From assembly GCF_947495565.1 (NCBI RefSeq), contig NZ_CANLZM010000010.1:62001-126000 (forward strand): DNA of 64,000 nt, written 5' to 3'. This document shows positions 36,305-45,266 of this stretch, one piece after another. Numbering within the stretch: position 1 is the stretch's first letter; each line of letters opens with the position of its first letter. Both the position numbers and the translations under genes were made by a program. The stretch comes from an uncultured Pontibacter sp. (GTDB taxonomy: Bacteria; Bacteroidota; Bacteroidia; Cytophagales; Hymenobacteraceae). The notes beneath the pieces are model-generated. The model was not told the DNA's origin. It ran no database searches and saw only the letters and a program-made list of their open reading frames with translations.

Positions 36305-36346
36305 ATTGCTCGATTCTTGAGTCGTTAAATTGCTGAATTGTTAGCG
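36305..36346. repeat. Low-complexity intergenic word repeat (AATTG/TTGAGTCG words)
   Basis: The spacer upstream of dcd is made of reiterated words such as AAATTGCTGAATTGTTAG and CGATTCTTGAGTCG, unlike ordinary promoter sequence. Similar spacers with other words occur elsewhere in the window. Confidence 0.45.
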
Positions 36347-36353
36347 GAGAAAC

Positions 36354-36385
36354 AAAAACGGCAGCCTTTTGATGAGCTGCCGTTT
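36354..36385. terminator. Terminator after hemL
   Basis: AAACGGCAGC and GCTGCCGTTT form a perfect stem with a 10-base loop. It is read by the minus-strand hemL transcript; the A-run upstream becomes the T tract on that strand. Confidence 0.8.
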
Positions 36386-36406
36386 CGGTATAAATTAATG
36401 TATTCC

Positions 36407-37705
36407 TTATTGCTGTACTGTCTCTTGTAGCGCTTCGTAGTTTGCCTGCACATACTGCTTTACCAGTTCATCGTCTATGGCTGTAGACACGAACAGAGCT
36501 TCGTACTGAGACGGGGCAAGGTATATGCCGCGCTGCAGCATGCCGTTAAAGTAACGGCCAAACAAGGCCGTATCGGATGTCTTGGCAGACTCGAAATCAA
36601 ACACAGGCTTATCTGTAAAGAAAATGCTGAACATAGAGCCTATGCGGTTGATCGTATAAGTCAACCCTAGCTTCTGAAGGTTCTGCTGCATACCTGTTAC
36701 CATCTTATTGGTGGTCTGCTCCAGTTGCGTGTATACTTCCGGGTGCTCGTTCAGGTAGGTTAGCATGGCCATGCCTGCTGCCATGGCAATAGGGTTGCCA
36801 GAGAGAGTGCCTGCCTGGTAAACCGGGCCTGCAGGAGCTACATAGTCCATGATCTCTTTTTTACCGCCATAAGCGCCAACCGGCATGCCGCCACCTATTA
36901 TTTTGCCCATGGTGCTCATATCCGGAGTTACGCCGTACAGCTGCTGCGCACCGCCAGCCGACAGCCTGAAGCCGGTCATCACCTCATCAAAAATCAGTAC
37001 AATGCCTTCTTTGTCGCACAGGGATCGGAGGCCTTGCAGAAAACCTTCAGCAGGCGTCACTAAACCCATATTGCCAGCCACAGGCTCCAGAATAATAGCC
37101 GCTATCTGTCCTTTGTTAGCGTCAATCAGCATCTGGACTGCTTCCAGGTTGTTAAAAGGAGCGGTAAGTGTATCGTTGGCAGTACCTTTGGTTACACCGG
37201 GGCTATCTGGCACGCCTAACGTAATGGCGCCACTACCCGCTGAGATCAGGAAAGAGTCGCCGTGGCCGTGGTAGCAACCTTCAAACTTTATAATCTTATC
37301 GCGGCCGGTAAAGCCACGCGCCACACGAATAGCCGACATGGTGGCCTCCGTGCCGGAGTTTACCATACGTACCTTTTCTATACTTGGCACCATACTTACA
37401 ATCAGCTCTGCAATCTCGATTTCCTTGCGGGTAGGAGCCCCAAATGAAAGAGAATTAGGTATGGCTTTCTGAACCGCCTCATTTACCACCTCAGCAGCGT
37501 GGCCCAAAATCATTGGTCCCCAGGAGTTGATTAAATCGATGTAACGGTTGCCGTCCTCATCAAACATGTAAGGGCCTTTAGCTGATACCATAAAGCGCGG
37601 ATTGCCGCCTACTGCTCTAAAAGCCCGGACAGGGGAGTTCACACCACCCGGAATTGATTTCTGAGCGCGAAGGAAAAGATCGTTGCTGATTGGTGCTTGT
37701 ATCAT
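36407..37705 (-). CDS. hemL: Glutamate-1-semialdehyde 2,1-aminomutase
   Basis: PLP enzyme making 5-aminolevulinate in the C5 haem pathway. 432 residues: [18 protein letters not shown] at the start, [19 protein letters not shown] near 113, FDEVMTGFR near 240 and the PLP Lys in [16 protein letters not shown] near 267. A complete class III aminotransferase. The gene lies 33 bases downstream of the periplasmic-binding-fold gene on the same strand. Confidence 0.97.
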   Translation of the reverse strand: MIQAPISNDLFLRAQKSIPGGVNSPVRAFRAVGGNPRFMVSAKGPYMFDEDGNRYIDLINSWGPMILGHAAEVVNEAVQKAIPNSLSFGAPTRKEIEIAELIVSMVPSIEKVRMVNSGTEATMSAIRVARGFTGRDKIIKFEGCYHGHGDSFLISAGSGAITLGVPDSPGVTKGTANDTLTAPFNNLEAVQMLIDANKGQIAAIILEPVAGNMGLVTPAEGFLQGLRSLCDKEGIVLIFDEVMTGFRLSAGGAQQLYGVTPDMSTMGKIIGGGMPVGAYGGKKEIMDYVAPAGPVYQAGTLSGNPIAMAAGMAMLTYLNEHPEVYTQLEQTTNKMVTGMQQNLQKLGLTYTINRIGSMFSIFFTDKPVFDFESAKTSDTALFGRYFNGMLQRGIYLAPSQYEALFVSTAIDDELVKQYVQANYEALQETVQQ

Positions 37706-37738
37706 AAGTATAAATAATCTTTTAGATGATGTTCTTGA

Positions 37739-39439
37739 TTAAAGTGCCGGATTAACTACTGTTAGTTCCAGGTTCTCCAGCTTAAGTATAGGCACAAACT
37801 GGTTGTCGGCCTGTAGCTGGTTGCGCAGGTTTTGGTCTGTATAGCCGATGCCGCTGTACAATACGCCCGGCTGAATGCCAGCTCCTGCCAACTGGCTGTT
37901 AAATTGCGGGCCGTACTGCTTCAGTAACTGACCAAAGTAGTATAGCATTTCGAAACCGGCATACGCGTACTGCGACGGCGGCAGGTTATAGTTGTTTGTA
38001 AACTTCTCCCGGAAGCTTTTGCTGGCCGGGCTAAGCTTATTCACATATTTAGGGCTGATAAAATACACCTGCAGGTAGTCAAGCTGTTGCAGGGTAACCT
38101 GGTTAATATCCAGCCACTTGTCATAGGCTATCAGGGGTAGTTCAGGAGCTTTGCCTTGCAGCAGGCTGGTGGCATTTACAGCGGCTATCATTTTATCGGA
38201 GAAAACCGCCATGTGGCCGACTCCTTCTAACTTAAGCTCTCTGAATGCCGCCGCCGTGGCGGTTGCCTCCGTTGGCCTTAGTTTTTTGTATACCCTAACC
38301 TTACCGCCAAGCTGCTGAAACTGCTTGCGGTAGTGGTAGGCAAAAGTGGTGTCCTCCTTCGCGTTCTCGTAAAGTATAACCGCAGTTTTAGGCGAGAAAT
38401 TTTGGTAAGCATAGGTTGCCGCCTGCCGTGCCTGCGTGGCCACCGACGATTCGAAAAGGAAGACGTTGCCGCTGCCTGCTGCCATCTCCACATCCTGCGA
38501 CAGCGGATTAATTACGTTTATGTTATGCTCTGATGCATAGCGCGCTGCCACCTTTGCCGTAGTTTTGTAAACTGGCCCGATGATAAGGTTCATTCCTTGC
38601 ATTTCGGGTTGCTGCAGTACTTGCTTAACGCTTACTGTATCTGAGCCGGTGTCGTAGGTGAACAGGTTAAGGTGTATGCCCTGCTGCTTTAGCGAATCCT
38701 GAGCCAGCTTCATGCCTGCATACATGTCTGTTATAAACTGGCTTTTTCGGGCGGTGGTGGCGTAGTTCTGATTAAGCTGAAAGGGGAGGAGAACGGCCAC
38801 ATCAAAACCTTGCCTGTTCAAGGCGTCTTTGCTCAGGTAGCGGTTGCGGTCTAGCTTAAACTCCTGCACCAGGCTCTCCAGTATCCTGCGGTCCTGCGGG
38901 CGATACCATCCCCCAATCAACTTGTCGGCATAAATTCGAGCCACTGTTTTATCGGAGCCGAAACGGCGCATTAGCGTCTCATACTTTGCCCGGTCATTTA
39001 GCCGGTTCAGGTAGTATCTTTTCAGGCCTTCCGCATCCTGAGCCAGCGAAGAGCCCTGCAGCTCCTGCAGTTTGCTTAATGCGCGTTCGTGTTCATTCTG
39101 CTCAAACAGCACATTGGCGAGCAAATAATCTGCGTCTGCCATTCCTTCCCAGTCTGGGTGCTGGTTTTGCAGTTGCAGCAGCATCTGGTAGGCTTCCTCT
39201 GTTTTCCCTGATTTTAAAGCGGCCAGTGCGTAGAAATAGGAAGCTTCCGGAGCATAGTTACTACTTTGGGTAGTCAGCGGCATTAATTCAGCCATCGCCA
39301 AATCGTAGCGTTGCTGCTGTAGCAGCACTTTGCCGTTGTTATAAGTAGTTGCTGGGTCCTGGGTTTGCGCTTGGGCAGGCAAAGTCAGCGCACTCAGCAG
39401 CGCAAGGCCTGCTAATTTCTTACAGAAGCTTCTATTCAT
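37739..39439 (-). CDS. Secreted TPR plus periplasmic-binding-fold protein (Leu/Ile/Val-binding-like)
   Basis: 566 residues with a cleavable signal (ending LPAQAQ, about residue 25), an N-terminal half of TPR-like helical pairs (about 30-190) and a C-terminal periplasmic-binding type I fold (about 215-565; VAVLLPFQLNQNYA, NLIIGPVYKTTAKVAARYA, AVILYENAKED, LPLIAYDKWLD). This TPR-plus-PBP arrangement is like LpoA/LppC-type outer-membrane activators of peptidoglycan synthases rather than a transport receptor; no ABC permease is adjacent. It sits between guaA and hemL on the same strand. Function inferred only from architecture. Confidence 0.7.
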   Translation of the reverse strand: MNRSFCKKLAGLALLSALTLPAQAQTQDPATTYNNGKVLLQQQRYDLAMAELMPLTTQSSNYAPEASYFYALAALKSGKTEEAYQMLLQLQNQHPDWEGMADADYLLANVLFEQNEHERALSKLQELQGSSLAQDAEGLKRYYLNRLNDRAKYETLMRRFGSDKTVARIYADKLIGGWYRPQDRRILESLVQEFKLDRNRYLSKDALNRQGFDVAVLLPFQLNQNYATTARKSQFITDMYAGMKLAQDSLKQQGIHLNLFTYDTGSDTVSVKQVLQQPEMQGMNLIIGPVYKTTAKVAARYASEHNINVINPLSQDVEMAAGSGNVFLFESSVATQARQAATYAYQNFSPKTAVILYENAKEDTTFAYHYRKQFQQLGGKVRVYKKLRPTEATATAAAFRELKLEGVGHMAVFSDKMIAAVNATSLLQGKAPELPLIAYDKWLDINQVTLQQLDYLQVYFISPKYVNKLSPASKSFREKFTNNYNLPPSQYAYAGFEMLYYFGQLLKQYGPQFNSQLAGAGIQPGVLYSGIGYTDQNLRNQLQADNQFVPILKLENLELTVVNPAL

Positions 39440-39460
39440 ACTTTAAACTTATTAAGGGCA

Positions 39461-39518
39461 AAAGGCAAAGGACAAAAGACCCCGGCTGTTACCAAAAAGT
39501 CCTTCATCCTTTGCCTTT
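39461..39518. repeat. Intergenic inverted repeat (AAAGGCAAAGGA)
   Basis: AAAGGCAAAGGA at 39461-39472 has its exact reverse complement at 39507-39518, with further imperfect pairing inside. It lies between guaA and the next minus-strand gene and lacks a clean T tract. It belongs to the set of word-repeat spacers described in the findings. Confidence 0.6.
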
Positions 39519-39539
39519 CTATTCATTTGTTATAGACTG

Positions 39540-41069
39540 CTATTCCCACTCAATAGTTGCCGGTGGTTTTGAGCTGATATCGTAAACTACGCGGTTAACG
39601 CCTTTCACTTTGTTGATGATCTCGTTCGACACATCGGCCAGGAACTCATAAGGTAAGCGGCTCCAGTCTGCGGTCATGCCGTCTATACTTGTCACGGCGC
39701 GTAGGGCTACCACGTTCTCGTATGTACGCTCATCACCCATAACACCCACCGACTGCACTGGTGTAAGTATGGCGCCTGCCTGCCAAACTTCGTCGTACAG
39801 GCCTGATTTTTTCAGGTTGCTGATAAATATATGGTCTACCTGCTGCAGCACTTGCACTTTCTCTGGCGTGATGTCGCCAAGTATACGGATGGCTAAACCT
39901 GGACCCGGGAAAGGGTGGCGGCCGATGATGATATCGTCAATATGTAAGGCTTTACCTACTAAACGGACTTCATCTTTAAAAAGTGTTTTCAGTGGCTCCA
40001 CCACCTTCAGTTTCATAAAGTCTGGCAAGCCGCCTACGTTGTGATGCGATTTAATGGTGGCAGATGGCCCCTTCACACTCACCGACTCAATTACGTCCGG
40101 GTAAATGGTGCCCTGCGCCAGCCACTTCACATCCTCAATCTGGTGCGCTTCATCATCAAATACCTCAATAAATACGCGGCCAATAGCTTTACGCTTCTGC
40201 TCAGGATCTGTAAGTCCGGCAAGGGCGCTGTAAAACTTGTCTTTCGCGTCTACGCCTTTTACGTTCAGGCCCATGTGCTTGTAAGAGTCCAATACGGTTT
40301 CGAACTCGTCTTTGCGCAGCAGGCCATTGTCTACAAATATGCAGTACAGGTTTTTACCAACTGCCTGGTGAATCAGCATGGCAGCCACGCTGGAATCCAC
40401 CCCTCCTGAAAGGCCAAGTACTACCTTATCGTTGCCGATCTGCTCTTTAAGCTCAGCCACTGTGGCATCAATAAACTGCTCAGAAGTCCAGTCTTGCTGG
40501 CATCCGCAGATGTGCACCACAAAGTTACGCAGCAGGGTTTTGCCCTCGTCTGAGTGGGTTACCTCCGGGTGAAACTGGATACCGTACGTTTCCTGACCTT
40601 TTAATTTGTAAGCAGCTACGCGTACGCTCTCAGTGCTGGCAATTACCTCAATGTTATCCGGAATTTCCTTAATTGTATCGCCGTGCGACATCCATACCAC
40701 AGAACCTAATGTTAGTTCCTTCAGCAGGCGGTCGGCGTTGTGCAGCTCGCTTAGGCGGGCGCGGCCATACTCACGGATAGTGGAAGGTGATACTTCTCCG
40801 CCATGCTCATGCGCAATCAGTTGTGCCCCGTAGCAAACACCCAGCACAGGGAGGTTGCCTAAGAACTGGCTTAAATCAATGGTGGGGTGTTCAGTGTCGC
40901 GTACCGAGCAGGGGCTGCCCGACAGAATCACGCCTTTTACTTCTTCTGTAAGCTCCGGCACATGGTTGTACGGATGAATCTCACAGTAAACATTAAGTTC
41001 GCGAACCCTTCTGGCAATAAGCTGGGTGTACTGCGAACCAAAATCGAGGATGAGAATTTTTTCTGGCAT
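39540..41069 (-). CDS. guaA: GMP synthase (glutamine-hydrolysing)
   Basis: Converts XMP to GMP using glutamine. From the ATG at 41069 ([20 protein letters not shown]) 509 residues; a TTG two codons earlier is less likely. Class I amidotransferase domain with nucleophile Cys in [15 protein letters not shown] (about 78) and His-Glu in FHPEVTHS, then the ATP-pyrophosphatase domain [14 protein letters not shown] (about 220) and the dimerisation domain ending KPPATIEWE. Complete and typical. Confidence 0.97.
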   Translation of the reverse strand: MPEKILILDFGSQYTQLIARRVRELNVYCEIHPYNHVPELTEEVKGVILSGSPCSVRDTEHPTIDLSQFLGNLPVLGVCYGAQLIAHEHGGEVSPSTIREYGRARLSELHNADRLLKELTLGSVVWMSHGDTIKEIPDNIEVIASTESVRVAAYKLKGQETYGIQFHPEVTHSDEGKTLLRNFVVHICGCQQDWTSEQFIDATVAELKEQIGNDKVVLGLSGGVDSSVAAMLIHQAVGKNLYCIFVDNGLLRKDEFETVLDSYKHMGLNVKGVDAKDKFYSALAGLTDPEQKRKAIGRVFIEVFDDEAHQIEDVKWLAQGTIYPDVIESVSVKGPSATIKSHHNVGGLPDFMKLKVVEPLKTLFKDEVRLVGKALHIDDIIIGRHPFPGPGLAIRILGDITPEKVQVLQQVDHIFISNLKKSGLYDEVWQAGAILTPVQSVGVMGDERTYENVVALRAVTSIDGMTADWSRLPYEFLADVSNEIINKVKGVNRVVYDISSKPPATIEWE

Positions 41070-41328
41070 GTGCAAAGGTAAGGTAGTTTGGGGGTATAAG
41101 GCAATTTATTTTGATGTTAACTCGCGTAGGGCATTAAATGGCCGGCTAATTTTAAAATAGGGGCAAAGTGTGAAGTGACGGCTTATGCTTATAAGGTAAT
41201 GATTTCAAAAGCAAACTAGAGCTCCTGCACCAAACCCCGATTTTAAAAAAAGCCAACTATAATCCTTTCACCCTCAGTATTATTAACCCATACGGAGGTT
41301 TAAACTGATATTTTTTATACTTCAGGAT

Positions 41329-41358
41329 TTGCAGTTCATGATATTCTTCGTACTTTTG
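41329..41358 (+). promoter_or_regulatory. Promoter of SRP RNA (TTG-N19-TACTTTTG)
   Basis: TTG (41329-41331) and TACTTTTG (41351-41358) are separated by exactly 19 bases, the same form as the tRNA-Glu promoter. The predicted transcript start around 41363 coincides with the 5' end of the RNA. Confidence 0.8.
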
Positions 41359-41362
41359 TAAC

Positions 41363-41452
41363 GGCAAATCGGCACGGCCAGCTCCCGTCGAACTCCCCCA
41401 GGGCCGGAAGGCAGCAAGGGTAGATGGTTGAAGCGGCGCGATGTTGGTTTGC
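41363..41452 (+). ncRNA. ffs: Signal recognition particle RNA (small bacterial 4.5S type)
   Basis: About 90-nt RNA of the signal recognition particle. The conserved apical domain reads CAGGGCCGGAAGGCAGCAAGGGTAGATG (GGAA tetraloop-type core with the asymmetric loop), and the ends pair (GGCAAATC with GATG...GGTTTGCC). A T-run begins two bases after the end and serves as terminator. Its protein partner Ffh is encoded at 58.9 kb in this window. Confidence 0.93.
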
Positions 41453-41533
41453 CACTTTTTTTTGCCCCTACCTCAAGGCTCCCGCAGCCACGCAAATTTC
41501 TAACATTTCTTTCCGGATTCTGGATTAATGCTT

Positions 41534-41541
41534 TAGCTTTG
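41534..41541 (+). promoter_or_regulatory. Putative -7 element of the transaldolase gene (TAGCTTTG)
   Basis: TAGCTTTG matches TAnnTTTG and lies 28 bases before the ATG. A clear TTG at the usual -33 spacing is not seen. Confidence 0.4.
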
Positions 41542-41569
41542 TACGTATAACATTAAGCATCTCTACACT

Positions 41570-42226
41570 ATGAAATTCTTTATCGATACGGCAAACCTGC
41601 AGGAAATTCAGGAGGCACACGACCTCGGCGTGCTCGACGGCGTGACCACCAACCCATCGTTGATGGCTAAGGAGGGCATTTTTGGCCATGATAATGTCAT
41701 AGCACACTATAAGCAAATCAGCGAGATAGTGGACGGAGACATTAGCGCGGAAGTAATTGCCACAGATTTTGACGGAATAGTGCGCGAAGGAGAGTTTCTG
41801 GCAGAACTGCACCCGAACATTGTGGTGAAAGTACCTATGATCCGCGACGGTGTGAAGGCGATCCGCCATTTCAGCGAAAAAGGCATCAAAACGAACTGTA
41901 CTTTAGTATTCTCTGCCGGACAGGCCATACTAGCTGCAAAAGCAGGAGCTACCTATGTTTCTCCTTTTATCGGTCGCCTGGATGATGTGGGCACTGACGG
42001 GATGCAGCTGATAGAGCAGATTGTGCAGATTTACGGAAACTATGGCTACCAAACGCAGGTACTGGCCGCCTCTGTGCGCCACGTTATGCACCTGATACAG
42101 TGCGCTGAGGTTGGCGCCGATGTGGTAACCTGCCCGCTAAATGTTATTACAGGTCTCCTGAAGCACCCACTGACCGATAGCGGTCTGGAGAAGTTCCTGG
42201 CAGATCACGCCAAAGGAAACAAATAA
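41570..42226 (+). CDS. fsa: Fructose-6-phosphate aldolase / small transaldolase
   Basis: 218-residue class I aldolase of the short transaldolase (TalC/Fsa) family in the pentose phosphate pathway. [33 protein letters not shown] and the Schiff-base Lys in [16 protein letters not shown] (about residue 104-118) are present, as is FIGRLDD. Short members act as either transaldolase or fructose-6-phosphate aldolase; sequence alone does not settle which. Single gene. Confidence 0.93.
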   Translation: MKFFIDTANLQEIQEAHDLGVLDGVTTNPSLMAKEGIFGHDNVIAHYKQISEIVDGDISAEVIATDFDGIVREGEFLAELHPNIVVKVPMIRDGVKAIRHFSEKGIKTNCTLVFSAGQAILAAKAGATYVSPFIGRLDDVGTDGMQLIEQIVQIYGNYGYQTQVLAASVRHVMHLIQCAEVGADVVTCPLNVITGLLKHPLTDSGLEKFLADHAKGNK

Positions 42227-42231
42227 GTTAA

Positions 42232-42326
42232 TTGCGAGTTACGAATTACGAATCAAGAAGGTATACTGTTCTTTCTGATAACGCTTGCTTGATCCGTAAT
42301 TCATAATTCTTAATTCGTAATTCACT
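42232..42326. repeat. Intergenic repeat spacer of TTACGAAT words
   Basis: GAGTTACGAATTACGAATCAAG on the left faces CTTGATCCGTAATTCATAATTCTTAATTCGTAATTC on the right: tandem TTACGAAT words forming an imperfect inverted repeat around a short centre. It separates the transaldolase gene from the small gene before ftsE. Confidence 0.7.
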
Positions 42327-42328
42327 CC

Positions 42329-42532
42329 ATGTACATCATCAAAGTAAAAGGCAAGGCCAAAATTCCGGATTACATACAGCTCCGCGACGAAAATTTTGTG
42401 CTGATTGCCTACTTTAGGGCTGACCGACCACTCAAGAACCTCGATAGGTATGGCCTGGAAGGCAAAGAAGAAGCCTTGGCTACCCTGATCAACTCGCTTG
42501 AGTTCGGCAAACTACAGAAATTAGATATTTAA
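42329..42532 (+). CDS. Small conserved hypothetical protein upstream of ftsE
   Basis: 67 residues (MYIIKVKGKAKIPDYIQLRD at the start; EEALATLINSLEFGKLQKLDI at the end). No signal peptide or known motif. The gene ends nine bases before the ftsE start, so the two are very likely co-transcribed. The strand-rich first half and helical second half would suit a small ferredoxin-like fold, but this is only an impression. Confidence 0.7.
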   Translation: MYIIKVKGKAKIPDYIQLRDENFVLIAYFRADRPLKNLDRYGLEGKEEALATLINSLEFGKLQKLDI

Positions 42533-42541
42533 CCAGTACCT

Positions 42542-43252
42542 ATGAGTTTTTCCTCTTCACCAGTGGTATCGTTACGCGACGTGACAATTTACCAGGATGT
42601 AAACACCATTCTCAGCAACGTAAATTTTGATGTTGAGAAAGGGGAGTTTGTATACTTGGTGGGCCGCACGGGAAGCGGTAAAAGCTCACTACTAAAGACA
42701 CTGTACGCCGACCTAACACTGCAAACCGGAAATGCCGCCGTAGCTGAGTTTCAGCTGAGCAAGCTGCGCCGCAAACAGATTCCATATCTGCGCAGAAAAG
42801 TGGGCATCATTTTCCAGGATTTTCAGTTGCTTTCGGATCGTTCGGTGGCTGAGAATTTAGCTTTTGTGCTGCGGGCTACCGGCTGGAGTGATAAGTCGAA
42901 GCGTAAGCAGCGTATCTCGGAAGTGTTGATGCGTGTTGGTTTAGATGCCGCTGCCAATAAAATGCCGCACCAGCTTTCCGGTGGCGAGCAGCAGCGTGTG
43001 GTTGTGGCCCGTGCTCTGCTGAACGAGCCTGTTATACTTTTTGCAGATGAGCCCACTGGTAACCTGGACCCTATGGTGGCGGATGGCATCATGAAGCTTT
43101 TCCAGGAAATTAACAAGCACGGAACAGCCGTATTGATGGCTACCCACAATTACGAGATTATTCAGCGCTACCCGCAGCGCGTACTTAAATGCGAGCAGGG
43201 CCGCGTGCTAGACTCTAAAGTAGAGGAGTTTAGTCTCGTAAACCAATACTAG
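42542..43252 (+). CDS. ftsE: Cell-division ATP-binding protein FtsE
   Basis: ABC-type ATPase of 236 residues of the FtsE group, which with the membrane protein FtsX couples division to peptidoglycan hydrolysis. Walker [13 protein letters not shown], signature [16 protein letters not shown], Walker [14 protein letters not shown] and the FtsE-like [21 protein letters not shown] are present. No ftsX is next to it; instead a 67-residue gene precedes it. LolD-type ATPases share these motifs, so the assignment rests on overall likeness. Confidence 0.85.
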   Translation: MSFSSSPVVSLRDVTIYQDVNTILSNVNFDVEKGEFVYLVGRTGSGKSSLLKTLYADLTLQTGNAAVAEFQLSKLRRKQIPYLRRKVGIIFQDFQLLSDRSVAENLAFVLRATGWSDKSKRKQRISEVLMRVGLDAAANKMPHQLSGGEQQRVVVARALLNEPVILFADEPTGNLDPMVADGIMKLFQEINKHGTAVLMATHNYEIIQRYPQRVLKCEQGRVLDSKVEEFSLVNQY

Positions 43253-43289
43253 GCAATTTATACTTGCTGATCTTAGCTTTTAGTGAGAT

Positions 43290-43970
43290 TTACATTTGAA
43301 CGGCTTGGGAATCAGCTTGGGCTAAATCTTCCACTGGCCTAATCTCTTTATACTGACTTTGAGCTTGCTGTATCGTTCGTTTCACACTGGCAGACAAGTT
43401 AGCTTCAAGCGTTCTGTAACGGCTGTTCAATGCGCTCCACCAGCCATCAACCAGTAGCCAGTCCCGGTTTTCATACTTATCTGTGTTTTCCTGCACTTTT
43501 GAGGTAAAGCGGGTATAGGTTTCGGCAATGTTCCCAGCCGTGATTTCGCTTAAGTCATCACTCTGAATTTCCAGCCCCAGCAGTTCTTTACGGAGTTTAT
43601 AGCGGTGGCTGGCATCCTGGTATTGCTGGCCTCTTTTCTCCAGTGCGTTATTATACCGTTGGTCCAGTTGGTCAGCCTCTGCGCGCTGTTCCGCGCTAAA
43701 GCTCTGTCGGCTGGCTTCAAGACGGCTTCTTTGTTCCTCGTATTCATTCTGAAGGTTCTCCTTTTCTTCCTCCCAGGAAACTGAGTCATTTTCCGCTTGC
43801 TGCATAGCTCGCAGCTTTGTTACGCTTAAGCTATCTTGCTCAAAACCAGTTACGAAATCTCGATAATCAGTAATGGCTTGTTCGGTAGCGGCAGTCTGTT
43901 CTGCATCCTGGCCGTTGCAAGAGACAAGCAGGAGCGGGAGGGCTAAAAGTATATACCAAAATTTATACAT
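43290..43970 (-). CDS. Helical lipoprotein of unknown function (DW-repeat family)
   Basis: 226-residue lipoprotein: signal with lipobox LLVSCNG (Cys near 18), then long helical stretches rich in Gln/Glu/Arg. An NRDW element (about residue 168) in a helix followed by LNSRYRTLEANL matches the NQDW-LNERKDQIEGNI part of the lipoprotein at 61.7 kb, so the two are distant paralogues. No catalytic motif. Convergent with ftsE. Confidence 0.72.
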   Translation of the reverse strand: MYKFWYILLALPLLLVSCNGQDAEQTAATEQAITDYRDFVTGFEQDSLSVTKLRAMQQAENDSVSWEEEKENLQNEYEEQRSRLEASRQSFSAEQRAEADQLDQRYNNALEKRGQQYQDASHRYKLRKELLGLEIQSDDLSEITAGNIAETYTRFTSKVQENTDKYENRDWLLVDGWWSALNSRYRTLEANLSASVKRTIQQAQSQYKEIRPVEDLAQADSQAVQM

Positions 43971-44127
43971 AGCTACTTAAATTTGTTTCAGTTTTAGCTA
44001 AACGAGCTTAATTCAGGCTGGGTTTCATACCTGTAAACACTTGTGAGCCTGAGCTATCTGGTTTACTTCAGAACATTTGCCGTTCATATTCCTATATTTG
44101 CTTTACATCACCCAAGTATAACCCGCT

Positions 44128-45249
44128 ATGGAAGACATTAAAATGACGGCATCAAAGGCGCAGTATGCAAAGTTAAAACCTGAGCTTGATGCTGCCTTCA
44201 GTGTCGTGATGGCTACGATGAGTTTGGAGGAGGGGCCGCAGGTGCAAGCGTTTGCCAGAAGCATTGAGAGTTATCTGCAAGTGCAAAAAGCGGTTCCGTG
44301 TGGCAGTGGCTCCGAAGCACTGGAGCTGTCTCTGCTGGCGTTGCAGCTGCCCGCCGGAGCCGAAGTTATACTTCCTGCCTTTTGCTACGAAGCGTTACCT
44401 GAAATAATCACAAAGCTTGGCTTGAAACCTGTCTTTGCGGATGTAGCTGCAGATACTTTTATACTTGATCCGGCTGCGGTAGAACGTTTACTTACACCAG
44501 CTACAGCTGCTATTGTGCCGGTACATCTTTTTGGCCAGTGCGCCCCTATGCAGGAGCTGCTGGAGCTGGCAGCAAAGTACAAAATATGGGTGCTGGAGGA
44601 TGTGACACAAGCCTTGGGAGCGACATATACATGGCCTGATGAGCAGACGCAGCAGGCTGGGGCAATAGGCCATATCGGTTATGCTTCCTTTTACCCAACC
44701 AAACCTACGGCAGACGCCGGAGAGGGTGGAACCGCCTTTACCAGCAACGCTGAACTGGCGCAGCGGATGCAACAGCTGATATCCGACGGTATGGGCGGGA
44801 AGTATACGTTCAGTACGCACCTCGAAACGCTGCAAGCCGCCATGCTGGATGTAAAAATCAAGTACCTGAACGGCTATAACGAATCGAGGCAGGAGATAGC
44901 CCGGTTTTATGATAATGCTTTTGCTGAGACAGAGCAAATCCAAGCGCCTAATCGTGCACTTTACAGCTCACATACATATCAGCAATATACTATAAAAGTG
45001 GCTCCCGACATGCGAAATGGGCTACAGCAGCACCTGCGCGACAATTTTATTCCAAGTATGGTATACTATCCGCAGCCGCTGCACTTGCTGCCAGATTTTA
45101 GCAATTTAAGATATAAAAAAGGAGACCTGCCGGTGGCGGAGCTGCTCAGCCAAAGTACGCTTGCCCTGCCCATGCACTCCGAACTGAAAGAGGATCAGCT
45201 AACCTATATTTGTCAGCATGTGCTAAATTATGTTAAGCAGAATAGTTGA
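44128..45249 (+). CDS. DegT/DnrJ/EryC1/StrS-family aminotransferase
   Basis: PLP-dependent sugar aminotransferase, 373 residues, that would aminate a keto sugar-nucleotide. GSGSEALELSLLALQL near residue 57, EDVTQALGATY near 160 and the PLP Lys in SFYPTKPTADAGEGGTAF (about 189-206) are clear. It faces the flippase gene (stops 18 bases apart) at one end of the surface-polysaccharide region. It is related to, but distinct from, PseC in the same region. Confidence 0.88.
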   Translation: MEDIKMTASKAQYAKLKPELDAAFSVVMATMSLEEGPQVQAFARSIESYLQVQKAVPCGSGSEALELSLLALQLPAGAEVILPAFCYEALPEIITKLGLKPVFADVAADTFILDPAAVERLLTPATAAIVPVHLFGQCAPMQELLELAAKYKIWVLEDVTQALGATYTWPDEQTQQAGAIGHIGYASFYPTKPTADAGEGGTAFTSNAELAQRMQQLISDGMGGKYTFSTHLETLQAAMLDVKIKYLNGYNESRQEIARFYDNAFAETEQIQAPNRALYSSHTYQQYTIKVAPDMRNGLQQHLRDNFIPSMVYYPQPLHLLPDFSNLRYKKGDLPVAELLSQSTLALPMHSELKEDQLTYICQHVLNYVKQNS

Positions 45250-45266
45250 TGGAGATGAAAGTATAG

